This document shows, piece by piece, positions 6,495-13,940 of a stretch of DNA of 14,165 nt. Position numbers and translations under genes: made by a program. Origin of the DNA: Chloroflexota bacterium (GTDB lineage Bacteria; Chloroflexota; Dehalococcoidia; Lucifugimonadales; JADFKI01); contig VXRI01000009.1 of assembly GCA_009838595.1 (NCBI GenBank), positions 1 to 14,165 on the forward strand, in the 5' to 3' direction. Numbering within the stretch: position 1 is the first letter of the stretch; every line of letters begins with the position of its first letter. The notes under the pieces are model-generated. The model was not told where the DNA came from. It saw nothing but the letters and a program-made list of their open reading frames with translations, and searched no databases.

Positions 6495-8198
6495 TTACGG
6501 TATCACGCTATCCCCGTTTATCAGCCGCAAAATATCGAAGTAGCTCACAACCACTATCAGGCCGATTAGCATTAGGAAGCCGACTAGGTGCGCCATGCCT
6601 TCGTAGCGCGGTGAGATGGGCTTGCCGCCGCGCAGGAACTCTAGCACCACGAACATTAGCCTGCCGCCGTCGAGTGCCGGGATGGGCAGCAGGTTGACGA
6701 TACCCAGGCTTATGCTGATTATCGCCGTCAGCTGCAACAGCGGCGATATGCCGCTCTCCGCGACTTGCCCGGTTACGCGCGCGATACCGACAGGACCGGA
6801 CAATCCGGGGTCAGGTCCGCCGGACACCCAGCGTGATATGCTCGACTGCGTTAGCGTGAGCACTTTCCACATCTGCTGGAACGACATCGGGACTGCTTGG
6901 AAGATGGAGTAGTCTCGCTCCACAAGCCGCGTGTCGTAGGTGCCAATCATCACGCCCATCGCGCCCTGCCGCATCGTGTCGCCGATTTGCAGGTTGGGCT
7001 GGTAGCGCCGGGCGTCCGTCAGCGTCACTTCGCTTGTCGGATCAACCACGCGCTCCACGACACGCAGTTCAGGCGGGTCAACGCGCGGCACAAGTATCGT
7101 GATTTCGTGGCTGCCGGATGTGGGTTGCGGAGCGGGCGGATTGCCTATGAACACGCCGCGCTGTATGGTTAGCTCGGTTGGCGAGCCTAGATTGGACATC
7201 GTTTCCTGCATCAGATCGGCGTGCGTGTCCAGCTCGCTGCCGTTCACCGCGACAATCGAATCGCCCGATGTCAGCCCTGCCTGTTCTGCTGGCGAGTTTG
7301 GGGCGACTGCGGTGATGACAACCCTTCCGCTCGGCACATCATGTGGCAGCGCAAACATTACTGCAAACACGATTATCGGGAAAATCAGGTTCACAAATGA
7401 GCCGGCAACCAGCACGATGGTGCGCTTCAATACCGACTGCGAGGCGAAACTCACCTCTTGCGGCACGATGGCGCGTAGCCGGCGGTCGTATGATTCGCGC
7501 GATTCCGGGTCGGACACAACAGAGTGGGCGTGTTCGGCGTACCGCAGCATGCCGGCGCGGTTATCCGGATTCTTCTTGTTTATCAGATCGACAAGATCCG
7601 CATAGCCATCGTCTATTTCCTGTTGCGTGGCGTTCGTCGCGACTTCGAGCAGCCCGTAATAGTCCGGAGGGTCGGCAGGCTCCATCTGTACATTCTTGAT
7701 AAGCTCGTCGTAGGCGGCGCGCTTTTCCGGGTTGGACAGCTCGCTGTACGCGATTTGCAGCGTGTGCAGCATACGGTCGCGGCGCTCCGGTTCTCGCAGG
7801 TTGATAAGTTCGACCAACTCGACATACGACCGTCGGATGTCTTCTTGAGATGCGTCTCGCGGGACGGCGAACAAGCCGTAGAAGTCAGGATGGTTATGCC
7901 TGCCTCTTACGAGAATCACATTTTTCTCCGGCTTTTGCCGCACATACTTGCCCTCTTCGATGCCATCGCCGTGCTCTCCGACCATGCGCACGAAGCCGCC
8001 CAGCGGAATCCAATTTATGGAATAAATCGTGCCGCCCTGTGAAAAGCGCACGCCGACAAGTCGCGGAGGGAAGCCGAACCCGAACTCCTTAACCGTGATG
8101 CCAAACCACTTGGCGGTCAGGAAATGCCCCATCTCATGGATGAAGACGAGGAAGCCTAACACGGGAAATACGAGCAGCCATGAGGGAATATCGAACAA
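6495..8198 (-). CDS. rseP: RIP metalloprotease RseP (site-2 protease, M50) with inserted tandem J-like domains
   Basis: Intramembrane zinc protease, 567 residues against roughly 350-450 for typical relatives. Order: TM1 (about 6-28) with HEMGH (21-25, zinc ligands); the membrane-associated beta region GFGFPPRLVGV...WIPLGGFVRMVGE (40-75); an extra block (about 76-249) with two J-like units at 105-166 and 179-240; SFASQSVLKRTIVLVAG leading into TM2 (about 260-284); a PDZ domain (about 290-370, with PAEQAGLTSGDSIVAVNG); an extracytoplasmic segment to about 480; TM3 with NLLPIPALDGG (502-512, Asp510); and TM4 (about 536-555). The J-like units keep YGL..V, I...Y..LV.LIN and S.PE.R..YD but have NLR and NKK where HPD belongs. 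The catalytic set is complete, so it should be active. TTG start at 8198 with GGAGG 10 nt upstream. It lies 5 nt after dxr. Confidence 0.95.
   Translation of the reverse strand: MFDIPSWLLVFPVLGFLVFIHEMGHFLTAKWFGITVKEFGFGFPPRLVGVRFSQGGTIYSINWIPLGGFVRMVGEHGDGIEEGKYVRQKPEKNVILVRGRHNHPDFYGLFAVPRDASQEDIRRSYVELVELINLREPERRDRMLHTLQIAYSELSNPEKRAAYDELIKNVQMEPADPPDYYGLLEVATNATQQEIDDGYADLVDLINKKNPDNRAGMLRYAEHAHSVVSDPESRESYDRRLRAIVPQEVSFASQSVLKRTIVLVAGSFVNLIFPIIVFAVMFALPHDVPSGRVVITAVAPNSPAEQAGLTSGDSIVAVNGSELDTHADLMQETMSNLGSPTELTIQRGVFIGNPPAPQPTSGSHEITILVPRVDPPELRVVERVVDPTSEVTLTDARRYQPNLQIGDTMRQGAMGVMIGTYDTRLVERDYSIFQAVPMSFQQMWKVLTLTQSSISRWVSGGPDPGLSGPVGIARVTGQVAESGISPLLQLTAIISISLGIVNLLPIPALDGGRLMFVVLEFLRGGKPISPRYEGMAHLVGFLMLIGLIVVVSYFDILRLINGDSVIP
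7470..7886 (-). repeat. Two tandem J-domain-like units within rseP (protein-level repeat)
   Basis: Unit 1 (residues 105-167, bases 7698-7886) and unit 2 (residues 179-243, bases 7470-7664) align at a constant offset of 74 residues with no gaps. My hand count gives 26 identities in 60 positions. Shared landmarks are D[FY]YGL..V, the motif I...Y..LV[ED]LIN, P..R..ML and S[ND]PE.R..YD, which correspond to J-domain helices I to IV. The HPD loop position holds Asn-Leu-Arg in unit 1 and Asn-Lys-Lys in unit 2. Confidence 0.8.
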
Positions 8199-8203
8199 GA
8201 GAT

Positions 8204-9346
8204 TTATACCTCCACTGTGTTTGCGGCGCGCTGCCGCGCGGTTGCAGCGGCGTCTAGCGCGTCCTGCAAGGTTGGCTCTTCGATGTTGCGATGGTCGCGT
8301 AGCGCGTCCGCGATGACTTCCTTAATTTCCAGGAAGCCAATCTTGCCGTCTAGGAACATGTCCACGGCGACATCGTCCGCGCCGCATAGTGCGGCAGGCC
8401 AAGTGCCGCCGCGCCGCGCAACTTCTAGGGCGAAGTAGAAGCACGGATAGCGCGCTTCGTCCATAGGCTCGAAGTTTAGCGCTCCGGTGGCGAGCGGGTC
8501 GAACGGCGTGATAGAGGGATTGCGCAGGCGGCGCGGATAGAAGAGCGCGTATTGGATTGGCAGGCGCATGTCCGGCGGGCTTATCTGCGCTTTCACCGAT
8601 CCGTCCACGAACTCCACCATCGAATGAATCATGCTCTGCGGGTGAATGACCACATCGATGTCGTCCCATTCCACACCAAAGAGCCAGTGCGCTTCGATGA
8701 CCTCAAACGCTTTGTTCATCATCGTTGCGGAATCCACGGTTATTTTTGCGCCCATACGCCATGTTGGATGGCGCAGCGCCTGTTCGCGCGTAACGCCGGC
8801 GAGCAGGTCAAGCGGCGTATCACGGAATGCGCCGCCGGACGCAGTAATAAGCAGCTTGGAAATCGTCCTGTCTTCGCCGCGCAGGCACTGCCATATCGCG
8901 TTCGGCTCGCTGTCCAAAGGCAGCAACGAGACACAATGTTCACTCGCTGCGCGGGTAACCAACTCGCCTGCGATGACGACCGTTTCCTTGTTGGCGAGAG
9001 CGATGTCCTTGCCTGCCTCTATGCCGGCGAATGTAGCAGGGATGGCGACATCGCCCGTCGTCGCCGCGACGACTATATCCACATCGGCGCTGGACGCCAT
9101 ATCATCGATATTGCTGCTCGCGCAGCCGTGTTCGTCAAGAAACGCCTTCTCGAACTCGCTGCCCTCGCAGTATGCCATCGCAGGGCGAAACTCGCGTATC
9201 TGCTGAGCGAGAAGGCTATGACTTCTGCGCGCGGCGAGGCCCACTACACCGAAATCGTCCGGAAAAGCGCGAACTATGTCCAGCGTCTGTGTACCAATGG
9301 AGCCTGTGGAGCCTAGAACGGCAAGCCCTTTTATTGCACTATCCAT
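8204..9346 (-). CDS. dxr: 1-deoxy-D-xylulose 5-phosphate reductoisomerase
   Basis: First committed step of the MEP pathway: NADPH- and divalent-metal-dependent conversion of DXP to MEP. At 380 residues it is full length. The NADPH-binding motif is GSTGSIG (12-18). ANKET (118-122), LPLDSEPNAIWQ (142-153), TASGGAFRD (168-176), RHPTWRMG (192-199, His193), VDSATMMNKAFE (204-215, Glu215) and IHPQSMIHSMVEF follow the family closely. Metal ligands Asp145, Glu147 and Glu215 are present. Pro148 stands where E. coli Dxr has His153 of the DSEH motif. The start overlaps the 3' end of cdsA by 16 nt and has no obvious Shine-Dalgarno sequence, which suggests translational coupling. rseP begins 5 nt after its stop. 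With ispG in the same cluster, two of the seven MEP enzymes are encoded here. Confidence 0.96.
   Translation of the reverse strand: MDSAIKGLAVLGSTGSIGTQTLDIVRAFPDDFGVVGLAARRSHSLLAQQIREFRPAMAYCEGSEFEKAFLDEHGCASSNIDDMASSADVDIVVAATTGDVAIPATFAGIEAGKDIALANKETVVIAGELVTRAASEHCVSLLPLDSEPNAIWQCLRGEDRTISKLLITASGGAFRDTPLDLLAGVTREQALRHPTWRMGAKITVDSATMMNKAFEVIEAHWLFGVEWDDIDVVIHPQSMIHSMVEFVDGSVKAQISPPDMRLPIQYALFYPRRLRNPSITPFDPLATGALNFEPMDEARYPCFYFALEVARRGGTWPAALCGADDVAVDMFLDGKIGFLEIKEVIADALRDHRNIEEPTLQDALDAAATARQRAANTVEV
8209..8213 (-). promoter_or_regulatory. Ribosome binding site supporting the TTG start of rseP
   Basis: GGAGG on the minus strand lies inside the last codons of dxr (Val-Glu-Val-stop) and 10 nt before the TTG at 8198. 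It supports the non-ATG start and tight coupling of dxr and rseP translation. Confidence 0.7.
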
Positions 9347-10227
9347 ATCACGAAATAGTAAGTGGCAGGCACGGCTAACGCGATGGAGTCTATCCTGTCG
9401 AGAATGCCGCCATGCCCGGGTATAAGAAAGCCGGAATCTTTGACGCCCGCTTTACGCTTTAAGCGCGACTCAACGAGATCGCCGATTTGCGCGAGCGCGC
9501 CGATAAGCGCGCCCAATAGCAGCGCCTGCCATATTATAACATTCAAGCCGAGCAGGCTGTTAGCGAGGACGCAGGCAGCCACTGCGCCCACCATACCGGC
9601 GACTGAGCCTTCGCGTGTCTTGTTTGGGCTGATGTTTGGCGCGAGCGGCGTCTTGCCGATGGCGCGTCCAACAAGATACGCCGATGTGTCCGTTGCGAAC
9701 ACTACGGCAAGCAGCAGGAATACCCACTCTCTGCCTTGCTCTAAGTTGCGCAGCATCGGCGCATAGAATAGGAAGCCGGCCGCATAATGCGAGACCGCGA
9801 GCGTGGTCGTAATCGGAAATCGCATCCGCATTTTTGGGTATTCGCTGAAAGCGTCATCGTCTTCATCCGCGCGCTCGTTCCTAGTAATGAGCAGAATGTA
9901 TGTCAGTCCGCAGGACACGATTGCTAGTAGATACTCGTTGTAGAACCTGGTGATTCTGTCATACAGACCTTCGGGGCGCGCATCAAGGGATTCCACAGCC
10001 ATGGTCTGCGCGCCGATCATCATGAACGCAGTCAGTATGACGGGAAATCCGACATGAAAAACGCTTGTCCACCGTCTCACAAGAAGCCAAGTTTCGATTG
10101 TGGCGATGACGCAGACGATGAATATGAACGCGGTGAACCAGTAGAGTTTCTGCTCCGGCGGACCATACCAAACTACGAATATGATCAAGGGCAGCCCGAC
10201 AGTGGCGCTGGCTAGTCTGATAATCAC
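9331..10227 (-). CDS. cdsA: Phosphatidate cytidylyltransferase (CDP-diglyceride synthase)
   Basis: Integral membrane enzyme that makes CDP-diacylglycerol from phosphatidic acid and CTP, the branch point of phospholipid synthesis. The 298 residues contain several hydrophobic helices (for example 3-20, 30-50, 98-115, 168-186, 208-228, 232-248). The C-terminal CTP_transf_1 signature SRLKRKAGVKDSGFLIPGHG (254-273) is followed by GILDRIDS (274-281), with Asp264, Asp277 and Asp280 expected to bind Mg2+. An upstream conserved region, ATDTSAYLVGRAIGKTPLAP (178-197), carries Asp180. The start is GTG at 10227, preceded by an AGGGGAGGG run (10232-10240). It follows uppS by 41 nt and overlaps dxr by 16 nt. 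This neighbourhood (uppS-cdsA-dxr-rseP) is conserved across many bacteria, which strengthens the call. Confidence 0.95.
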   Translation of the reverse strand: MIIRLASATVGLPLIIFVVWYGPPEQKLYWFTAFIFIVCVIATIETWLLVRRWTSVFHVGFPVILTAFMMIGAQTMAVESLDARPEGLYDRITRFYNEYLLAIVSCGLTYILLITRNERADEDDDAFSEYPKMRMRFPITTTLAVSHYAAGFLFYAPMLRNLEQGREWVFLLLAVVFATDTSAYLVGRAIGKTPLAPNISPNKTREGSVAGMVGAVAACVLANSLLGLNVIIWQALLLGALIGALAQIGDLVESRLKRKAGVKDSGFLIPGHGGILDRIDSIALAVPATYYFVIWIVQ

Positions 10228-10268
10228 GCAGCCCTCCCCTGATTAGTCAGGCATGGCTTTGCCAAAGA

Positions 10269-11018
10269 CTACCGCACTTCGCCGAAACGCCGCTTGCGCC
10301 CGGCATAGGCGTCGAGCGCATTATCAACTTCGGATTCGTCGAAATCGGGCCATAGCACCGGTGTTGTGTAGTACTCGGCGTACGCAGCTTGCCAAATGAG
10401 AAAATTGCTCAGCCGCTGCTCGCCCGACGTGCGAATGATAAGGTCGGGGTCCGGCATCTCGCCGGCGTACATATACTGCCGCAGCAAGTCTTCGCTGACA
10501 TCTTCCGCCCGCACGCCGTCGGCAATCATGGAGCGCACGGCTTGCACAATCTCCGCCCTGCCACCATAGTCGAAGGCTACGCACACCGTCATCCGTGAGT
10601 TGTGTTTAGTTAGCTCGACGCTTTCGCAGATAGAGCGGCGCATCTCGGGTGGCAAGCGGTCGAGCCTGCCAATGTGCCGCAGTCGAATGCCGCCGCGGTG
10701 TAGCTCATCAACCTCGCTGCGAATGACTTCGTTGACAATTGCGAGCAGCGCCTGCACTTCTGCGCTCGGTCGATTCCAGTTCTCGGTGGAAAACGCGTAC
10801 AGCGTCAGGTACTGCACGCCGCGCTTGGCGAACGCCTGGATGATGCGGCGGATGTTCTCGGTACCGGCGCGATGTCCTTCGTTACGGCTCATGCCACGCT
10901 GGGACGCCCAGCGCCCGTTGCCGTCCATGATGACCGCGACATGGAGAGGAGGCGGCTCCGGCGTCCGTGAGCGTGCAGACAGGTCGGGAGTGATGGTCGG
11001 TTCCACTTGTGTGGCCAT
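10269..11018 (-). CDS. uppS: Isoprenyl transferase (undecaprenyl diphosphate synthase family)
   Basis: Cis-prenyltransferase that condenses isopentenyl diphosphate onto farnesyl diphosphate to make the C55 lipid carrier precursor for cell-envelope polymers. The 249 residues show all family blocks: IMDGNGRWA (30-38, catalytic Asp32), NEGHRAG (46-52), LYAFSTENWNRP (73-84), AFDYGGRAEI (148-157) and the C-terminal IIRTSGEQRLSNFLIWQ (194-210). About 25 N-terminal residues before LHVAVIMDGN are extra, Pro-rich and probably disordered. The ATG at 11018 lacks a clear Shine-Dalgarno sequence; translation may be coupled to frr, which ends 20 nt upstream. Chain length of the product cannot be told from sequence. 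Dxr and IspG in the same cluster would feed its substrates. Confidence 0.96.
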   Translation of the reverse strand: MATQVEPTITPDLSARSRTPEPPPLHVAVIMDGNGRWASQRGMSRNEGHRAGTENIRRIIQAFAKRGVQYLTLYAFSTENWNRPSAEVQALLAIVNEVIRSEVDELHRGGIRLRHIGRLDRLPPEMRRSICESVELTKHNSRMTVCVAFDYGGRAEIVQAVRSMIADGVRAEDVSEDLLRQYMYAGEMPDPDLIIRTSGEQRLSNFLIWQAAYAEYYTTPVLWPDFDESEVDNALDAYAGRKRRFGEVR

Positions 11019-11038
11019 TGGTCAGAGGCTGGCGCGCC

Positions 11039-11602
11039 TCATACCTCCATAACTTCTGCTTCCTTCTCTTGCTTCATTTCTTGCATCTGGCCGGAGAAGG
11101 CGTTGGTAATTTCCTGCAGCTGCTCCTGCATGTAGCGGCTTTCATCTTGGGAAATCTCCTTGTTGCGCTCCATCGCGCGAAACTCTCCCAGGCTGTCGCG
11201 GCGAATGTTGCGGATCGACACCAAACCGTCTTCCACCTTGCGTCCGACAAGTCGCACGAGTTCCCTGCGGCGCTCTTCAGTCAATATGGGCAGGTTGAGC
11301 CGAATGGCGGTGCCGTCGTTGTTCGGAGTTAGCCCGAGGTTAGACATCAGAATGCTGCGCTCGACATCCTTGATGGACTGTTTGTCCCACGGCTGTATCA
11401 TCAGCACGCGCGCTTCCGGCACGGATATGGACGCCAACTGGTTCATCGGCGTGGGGATACCGTAGTATTCGACGGTAAGCGTCTCGACCAAGGCGGGGGA
11501 TGCGCGGCCTGTGCGGATAGTGTTCAGCTCGCGCTTCAAAGCGTCAACAGACTTCTGCATCCTATCGTCGGTTTCCAACAGCACATCTTCAGCCGTAGCC
11601 AT
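11039..11602 (-). CDS. frr: Ribosome recycling factor
   Basis: RRF, which with EF-G splits post-termination ribosomes. Family blocks are IRTGRASPAL, VEYYGIPTPMNQLASISVPE, LGLTPNNDGT, RLNLPILTEERRREL, IRNIRRDS and the C-terminal KEISQDESR helix. I place the start at ATG 11602 (product begins MATAEDVLLE), giving 187 residues, close to the usual 185. GGAGAG at 11610-11615 lies 7 nt upstream of this ATG. An upstream in-frame ATG at 11617 adds only five residues, overlaps that purine tract, and has a GAGAG too close to it. The choice of start is a judgement; the rest is firm. It sits between pyrH and uppS, as in many bacteria. Confidence 0.96.
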   Translation of the reverse strand: MATAEDVLLETDDRMQKSVDALKRELNTIRTGRASPALVETLTVEYYGIPTPMNQLASISVPEARVLMIQPWDKQSIKDVERSILMSNLGLTPNNDGTAIRLNLPILTEERRRELVRLVGRKVEDGLVSIRNIRRDSLGEFRAMERNKEISQDESRYMQEQLQEITNAFSGQMQEMKQEKEAEVMEV

Positions 11603-11647
11603 AGTGGAACTCTCCATTGCTCTCGCGGGTCTATTCAGATATGGCGA

Positions 11648-12388
11648 TTACAGTGGCGGGTTTGACGCCACCACCGAGCCCAGCCTGTCGCCCGCGATTA
11701 TCTTCTCTATGCTTCCGGTCTCGAACAGGTCGAACACGATTATCGGCAAGTCGTTGTCCATGCATAGCGACAACGCGGTCGCGTCCATCACACGAAGCCG
11801 CCGCTCCAGCGCTTCCTGATGCGTGATGAAATCGATCTTCGCCGCGCCGGGGAAAAGGTTGGGGTCGGATTCGTAGATGCCATCGACGTTGTTCTTTGCC
11901 ATCAGCAACACTTTGGCTTCGATCTCGATTGCGCGAAGCGCCGCAGCGGTGTCCGTAGTCATAAACGGATTGCCAGTGCCGCCGGCGAAGATTACCACAC
12001 GCCCTTTTTCCAAGTGGCGAATGGCGCGTCGCCGGATGTAAGGCTCCGCAATCTGCTGCACTGTGATGGCGCTCTGCGTCCGAACCTCAAGTCCGTGATG
12101 CCGTTCAAGGGCGTCCTGCAACGCAAGCGCGTTGATGATGGTCGCCAACATGCCCGCGTAGTCTGCGGTTGAGCGGTCCATGCCCTCGGACTCGGCTTCC
12201 CATCCTCTGAGAATGTTGCCGCCGCCCACGACGATGCCAATTTGCACACCCAATTCGCATATGTTCCGTATCTGCTGCGCCATGTAGGCTACGGCGCCGG
12301 AATCGGTACCATAGCCGCGTTCGCCGGTGAATGATTCTCCACTCAGCTTAAGCAGCACACGGTGGAAATCCGCGCTGGCACGCCGCAA
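11648..12388 (-). CDS. pyrH: Uridylate kinase (UMP kinase)
   Basis: Amino-acid-kinase-fold hexamer that phosphorylates UMP to UDP with ATP, feeding RNA, DNA and sugar-nucleotide synthesis. The 246 residues show [10 protein letters not shown] (11-20), [11 protein letters not shown] (52-62), [14 protein letters not shown] (70-83), [20 protein letters not shown] (133-152) and [20 protein letters not shown] (201-220). The start appears to be TTG at 12388, 7 nt after the tsf stop. A GGGAGAG tract at 12399-12405, inside the last tsf codons, lies 10 nt upstream. A later GTG (residue 11) would remove residues before the first beta strand and has no good ribosome site. frr follows 30-45 nt downstream, depending on its start. 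Confidence 0.96.
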   Translation of the reverse strand: MRRASADFHRVLLKLSGESFTGERGYGTDSGAVAYMAQQIRNICELGVQIGIVVGGGNILRGWEAESEGMDRSTADYAGMLATIINALALQDALERHHGLEVRTQSAITVQQIAEPYIRRRAIRHLEKGRVVIFAGGTGNPFMTTDTAAALRAIEIEAKVLLMAKNNVDGIYESDPNLFPGAAKIDFITHQEALERRLRVMDATALSLCMDNDLPIIVFDLFETGSIEKIIAGDRLGSVVASNPPL

Positions 12389-12395
12389 AGGTGCG

Positions 12396-12899
12396 TCACT
12401 CTCCCAGCGAGAATCTGGTAAACCTGCGCACGCGGATATTCTCGCCCAGCTTGCCGATGCCCTCGTTGACCAGGTCTTGGATAGACTTGGATGGGTCCTT
12501 GATGAAGGGCTGGTGCATCAGAACGGTTTCCTCGCTTTCGGCGTCTTCGCCGTCCGGCACATCGTCGCCGCTGACATAGGAAGGCGCCATCGCGGCGACC
12601 TGCATCGCTATGTCATGTGCGAGCGCCTTGAAGTCGTCTGTGCGCGCCACGAAGTCCGTCTCGCAGTTCACCTCGAGCAGTACGCCGATGCGTCCGCCGC
12701 TGTGGATATAGGACTCGACGATACCCTCTTCGGTCGAGCGCGCAGCCTTTTTGGACGCGCTGGCGATGCCCTGCTGCGTGAGCAAGTCTTCCGCCTGCGT
12801 CAAGTCACCCGCAGTCGCTTCTAGCGCACGCTTGCAGTCCATAATGCCTGCACCCGTGCGTTCCCTAAGTTCTTTGATTACTGCTACACTGAGTTCCAA
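12396..12899 (-). CDS. tsf: Elongation factor Ts, short form
   Basis: Guanine-nucleotide exchange factor for EF-Tu. The N-terminal UBA-like domain is intact ([22 protein letters not shown], with first residues about 5-26), followed by [11 protein letters not shown] and the core motif [14 protein letters not shown], which contains the Thr-Asp-Phe-Val residues that contact EF-Tu. At 167 residues it is much shorter than E. coli EF-Ts (283); it ends after one core subdomain and a short helix-strand tail (about 130-167), like the compact EF-Ts of Thermus and some Chloroflexota. An acidic stretch ([14 protein letters not shown], about 110-123) interrupts the core. The start is TTG at 12899 with AGGTG at 12905-12909, spacing 5. 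It follows rpsB, the usual partner, after a 157-nt gap. Confidence 0.95.
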   Translation of the reverse strand: MELSVAVIKELRERTGAGIMDCKRALEATAGDLTQAEDLLTQQGIASASKKAARSTEEGIVESYIHSGGRIGVLLEVNCETDFVARTDDFKALAHDIAMQVAAMAPSYVSGDDVPDGEDAESEETVLMHQPFIKDPSKSIQDLVNEGIGKLGENIRVRRFTRFSLGE

Positions 12900-13056
12900 C
12901 TCTACACCTGATACTCGCGCAGTGCGTCTGCGCGTATTGCTATTGAATTATGATAATGCTCTTATCGTACTTAGCCATTCGCCGGTGAGCGTCTGCCGAT
13001 GGCAAGCATACTCGACGGCACCGGGCATTAGGATGTGGGATGCTTGTAGATGTTGA
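12900..13056 (-). promoter_or_regulatory. rpsB-tsf intergenic region with a hairpin before tsf
   Basis: A perfect 7-bp inverted repeat, CGCGCAG at 12916-12922 and CTGCGCG at 12928-12934, encloses a 5-nt loop. On the minus strand the hairpin ends 6 nt before the tsf Shine-Dalgarno sequence (12905-12909). No U-run follows, so it is not a standard terminator; RNA processing, attenuation or control of tsf initiation are possible. An AT-rich patch at about 12935-12970 precedes the hairpin on the minus strand, but I see no convincing -35/-10 pair. The rest of the gap shows no coding potential. Confidence 0.4.
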
Positions 13057-13935
13057 TTATGCAGGCGTCGCTTCGCTTGCTGCCGGAGCGGCTACTGCCG
13101 GTTCCGGAGCCGCCGGCACATCGTCTGCAGGCGTTGCGGCTTCGCCCATCTCTTCGTACTCGAAAGCGTTCGCCTTGTTCGCGCCCTCGATGATAGCGTT
13201 GCTAATCCTGCCCGTTACGAGGCGGATGGAGCGAATGGCGTCGTCATTGCCGGGGATGGGATAGTCGATCAGGTCCGGATCGCAGTCCGAATCGACGAGC
13301 GCGACTATGGGAATGCCCACGCGCCTAGCCTCTGCGACGGCGATCGCTTCTTTGCCGATGTCGATGACGAACAGCGCGCCGGGCATCTCGGTCATTTCTT
13401 TGATGCCGCCAAGATAGCGATTCAGACGCGCGATGGAAGCCTCTCGCTTGAGCGCTTCTTTCTTCGTGTAGGTGATGAATTCGCCCTTCGCGCGCTGGGT
13501 TTCCAGCTCGACGAGATAGTCGATGCGTGACTGGATAGTCTTGAAATTCGTGAGAGTGCCGCCGAGCCAGCGAGTCGTGATGTGGTAGGCGTTGGCGCGC
13601 TGCGATTCGCTGACAATAGTGTCCTGCGCCTGCTTTTTCGTGCCGACCATAAGCACTTTCTTGCCTTCAGCCGCAACATCGGTAATGAAGCTCGCTGCCT
13701 CTTCGAGCATACGCAGCGTCTTTTGCAAGTCGATAATGTGTATGCCGTTGCGGTGCGTGAAAATATAGCGCCGCATTTTGGGATTCCACCGGCGCTTTTG
13801 GTGTCCGAAATGGACGCCCGCTTCAAGGAGGGACTTCATGGTGATATTTGCCGGCACGCTTGGCTGCGGCGCACGGGACGCCTGCTGGACCACAACACTC
13901 GACGTTGGTCGTGCGGCTGGTACGGTTTGCTGCAT
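13057..13935 (-). CDS. rpsB: 30S ribosomal protein S2, extended at both ends
   Basis: S2 binds the back of the 30S head-body junction. The core begins at [20 protein letters not shown] (33-52) and continues with [52 protein letters not shown] and [20 protein letters not shown], all standard. At 292 residues it is about 50 longer than E. coli S2. The extra parts are a Pro/Ala/Val/Gln-rich N-terminal arm of 32 residues and an Ala/Pro/Glu-rich tail of about 30 residues after EYEEMGE. The ATG at 13935 is supported by AGGAAGG at 13941-13947, 5 nt upstream. The internal Met33 codon has no Shine-Dalgarno sequence, so the extension is probably real. First gene of the long minus-strand cluster. Confidence 0.97.
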   Translation of the reverse strand: MQQTVPAARPTSSVVVQQASRAPQPSVPANITMKSLLEAGVHFGHQKRRWNPKMRRYIFTHRNGIHIIDLQKTLRMLEEAASFITDVAAEGKKVLMVGTKKQAQDTIVSESQRANAYHITTRWLGGTLTNFKTIQSRIDYLVELETQRAKGEFITYTKKEALKREASIARLNRYLGGIKEMTEMPGALFVIDIGKEAIAVAEARRVGIPIVALVDSDCDPDLIDYPIPGNDDAIRSIRLVTGRISNAIIEGANKANAFEYEEMGEAATPADDVPAAPEPAVAAPAASEATPA

Positions 13936-13940
13936 ATACG

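Noticed and set aside
7884..7892. An HPD tripeptide (RseP residues 103-105) just before the first J-like unit
   Set aside because: It lies before helix I, not in the helix II-III loop where the functional HPD must be. By alignment the true loop position holds Asn-Leu-Arg, so I treat the match as chance.
8552..9316. Long plus-strand open frame of 254 codons opposite dxr
   Set aside because: It is a shadow of dxr on the other strand, with Arg/His/Cys-rich, family-less product and no ribosome site; the dxr frame has clear motifs throughout.
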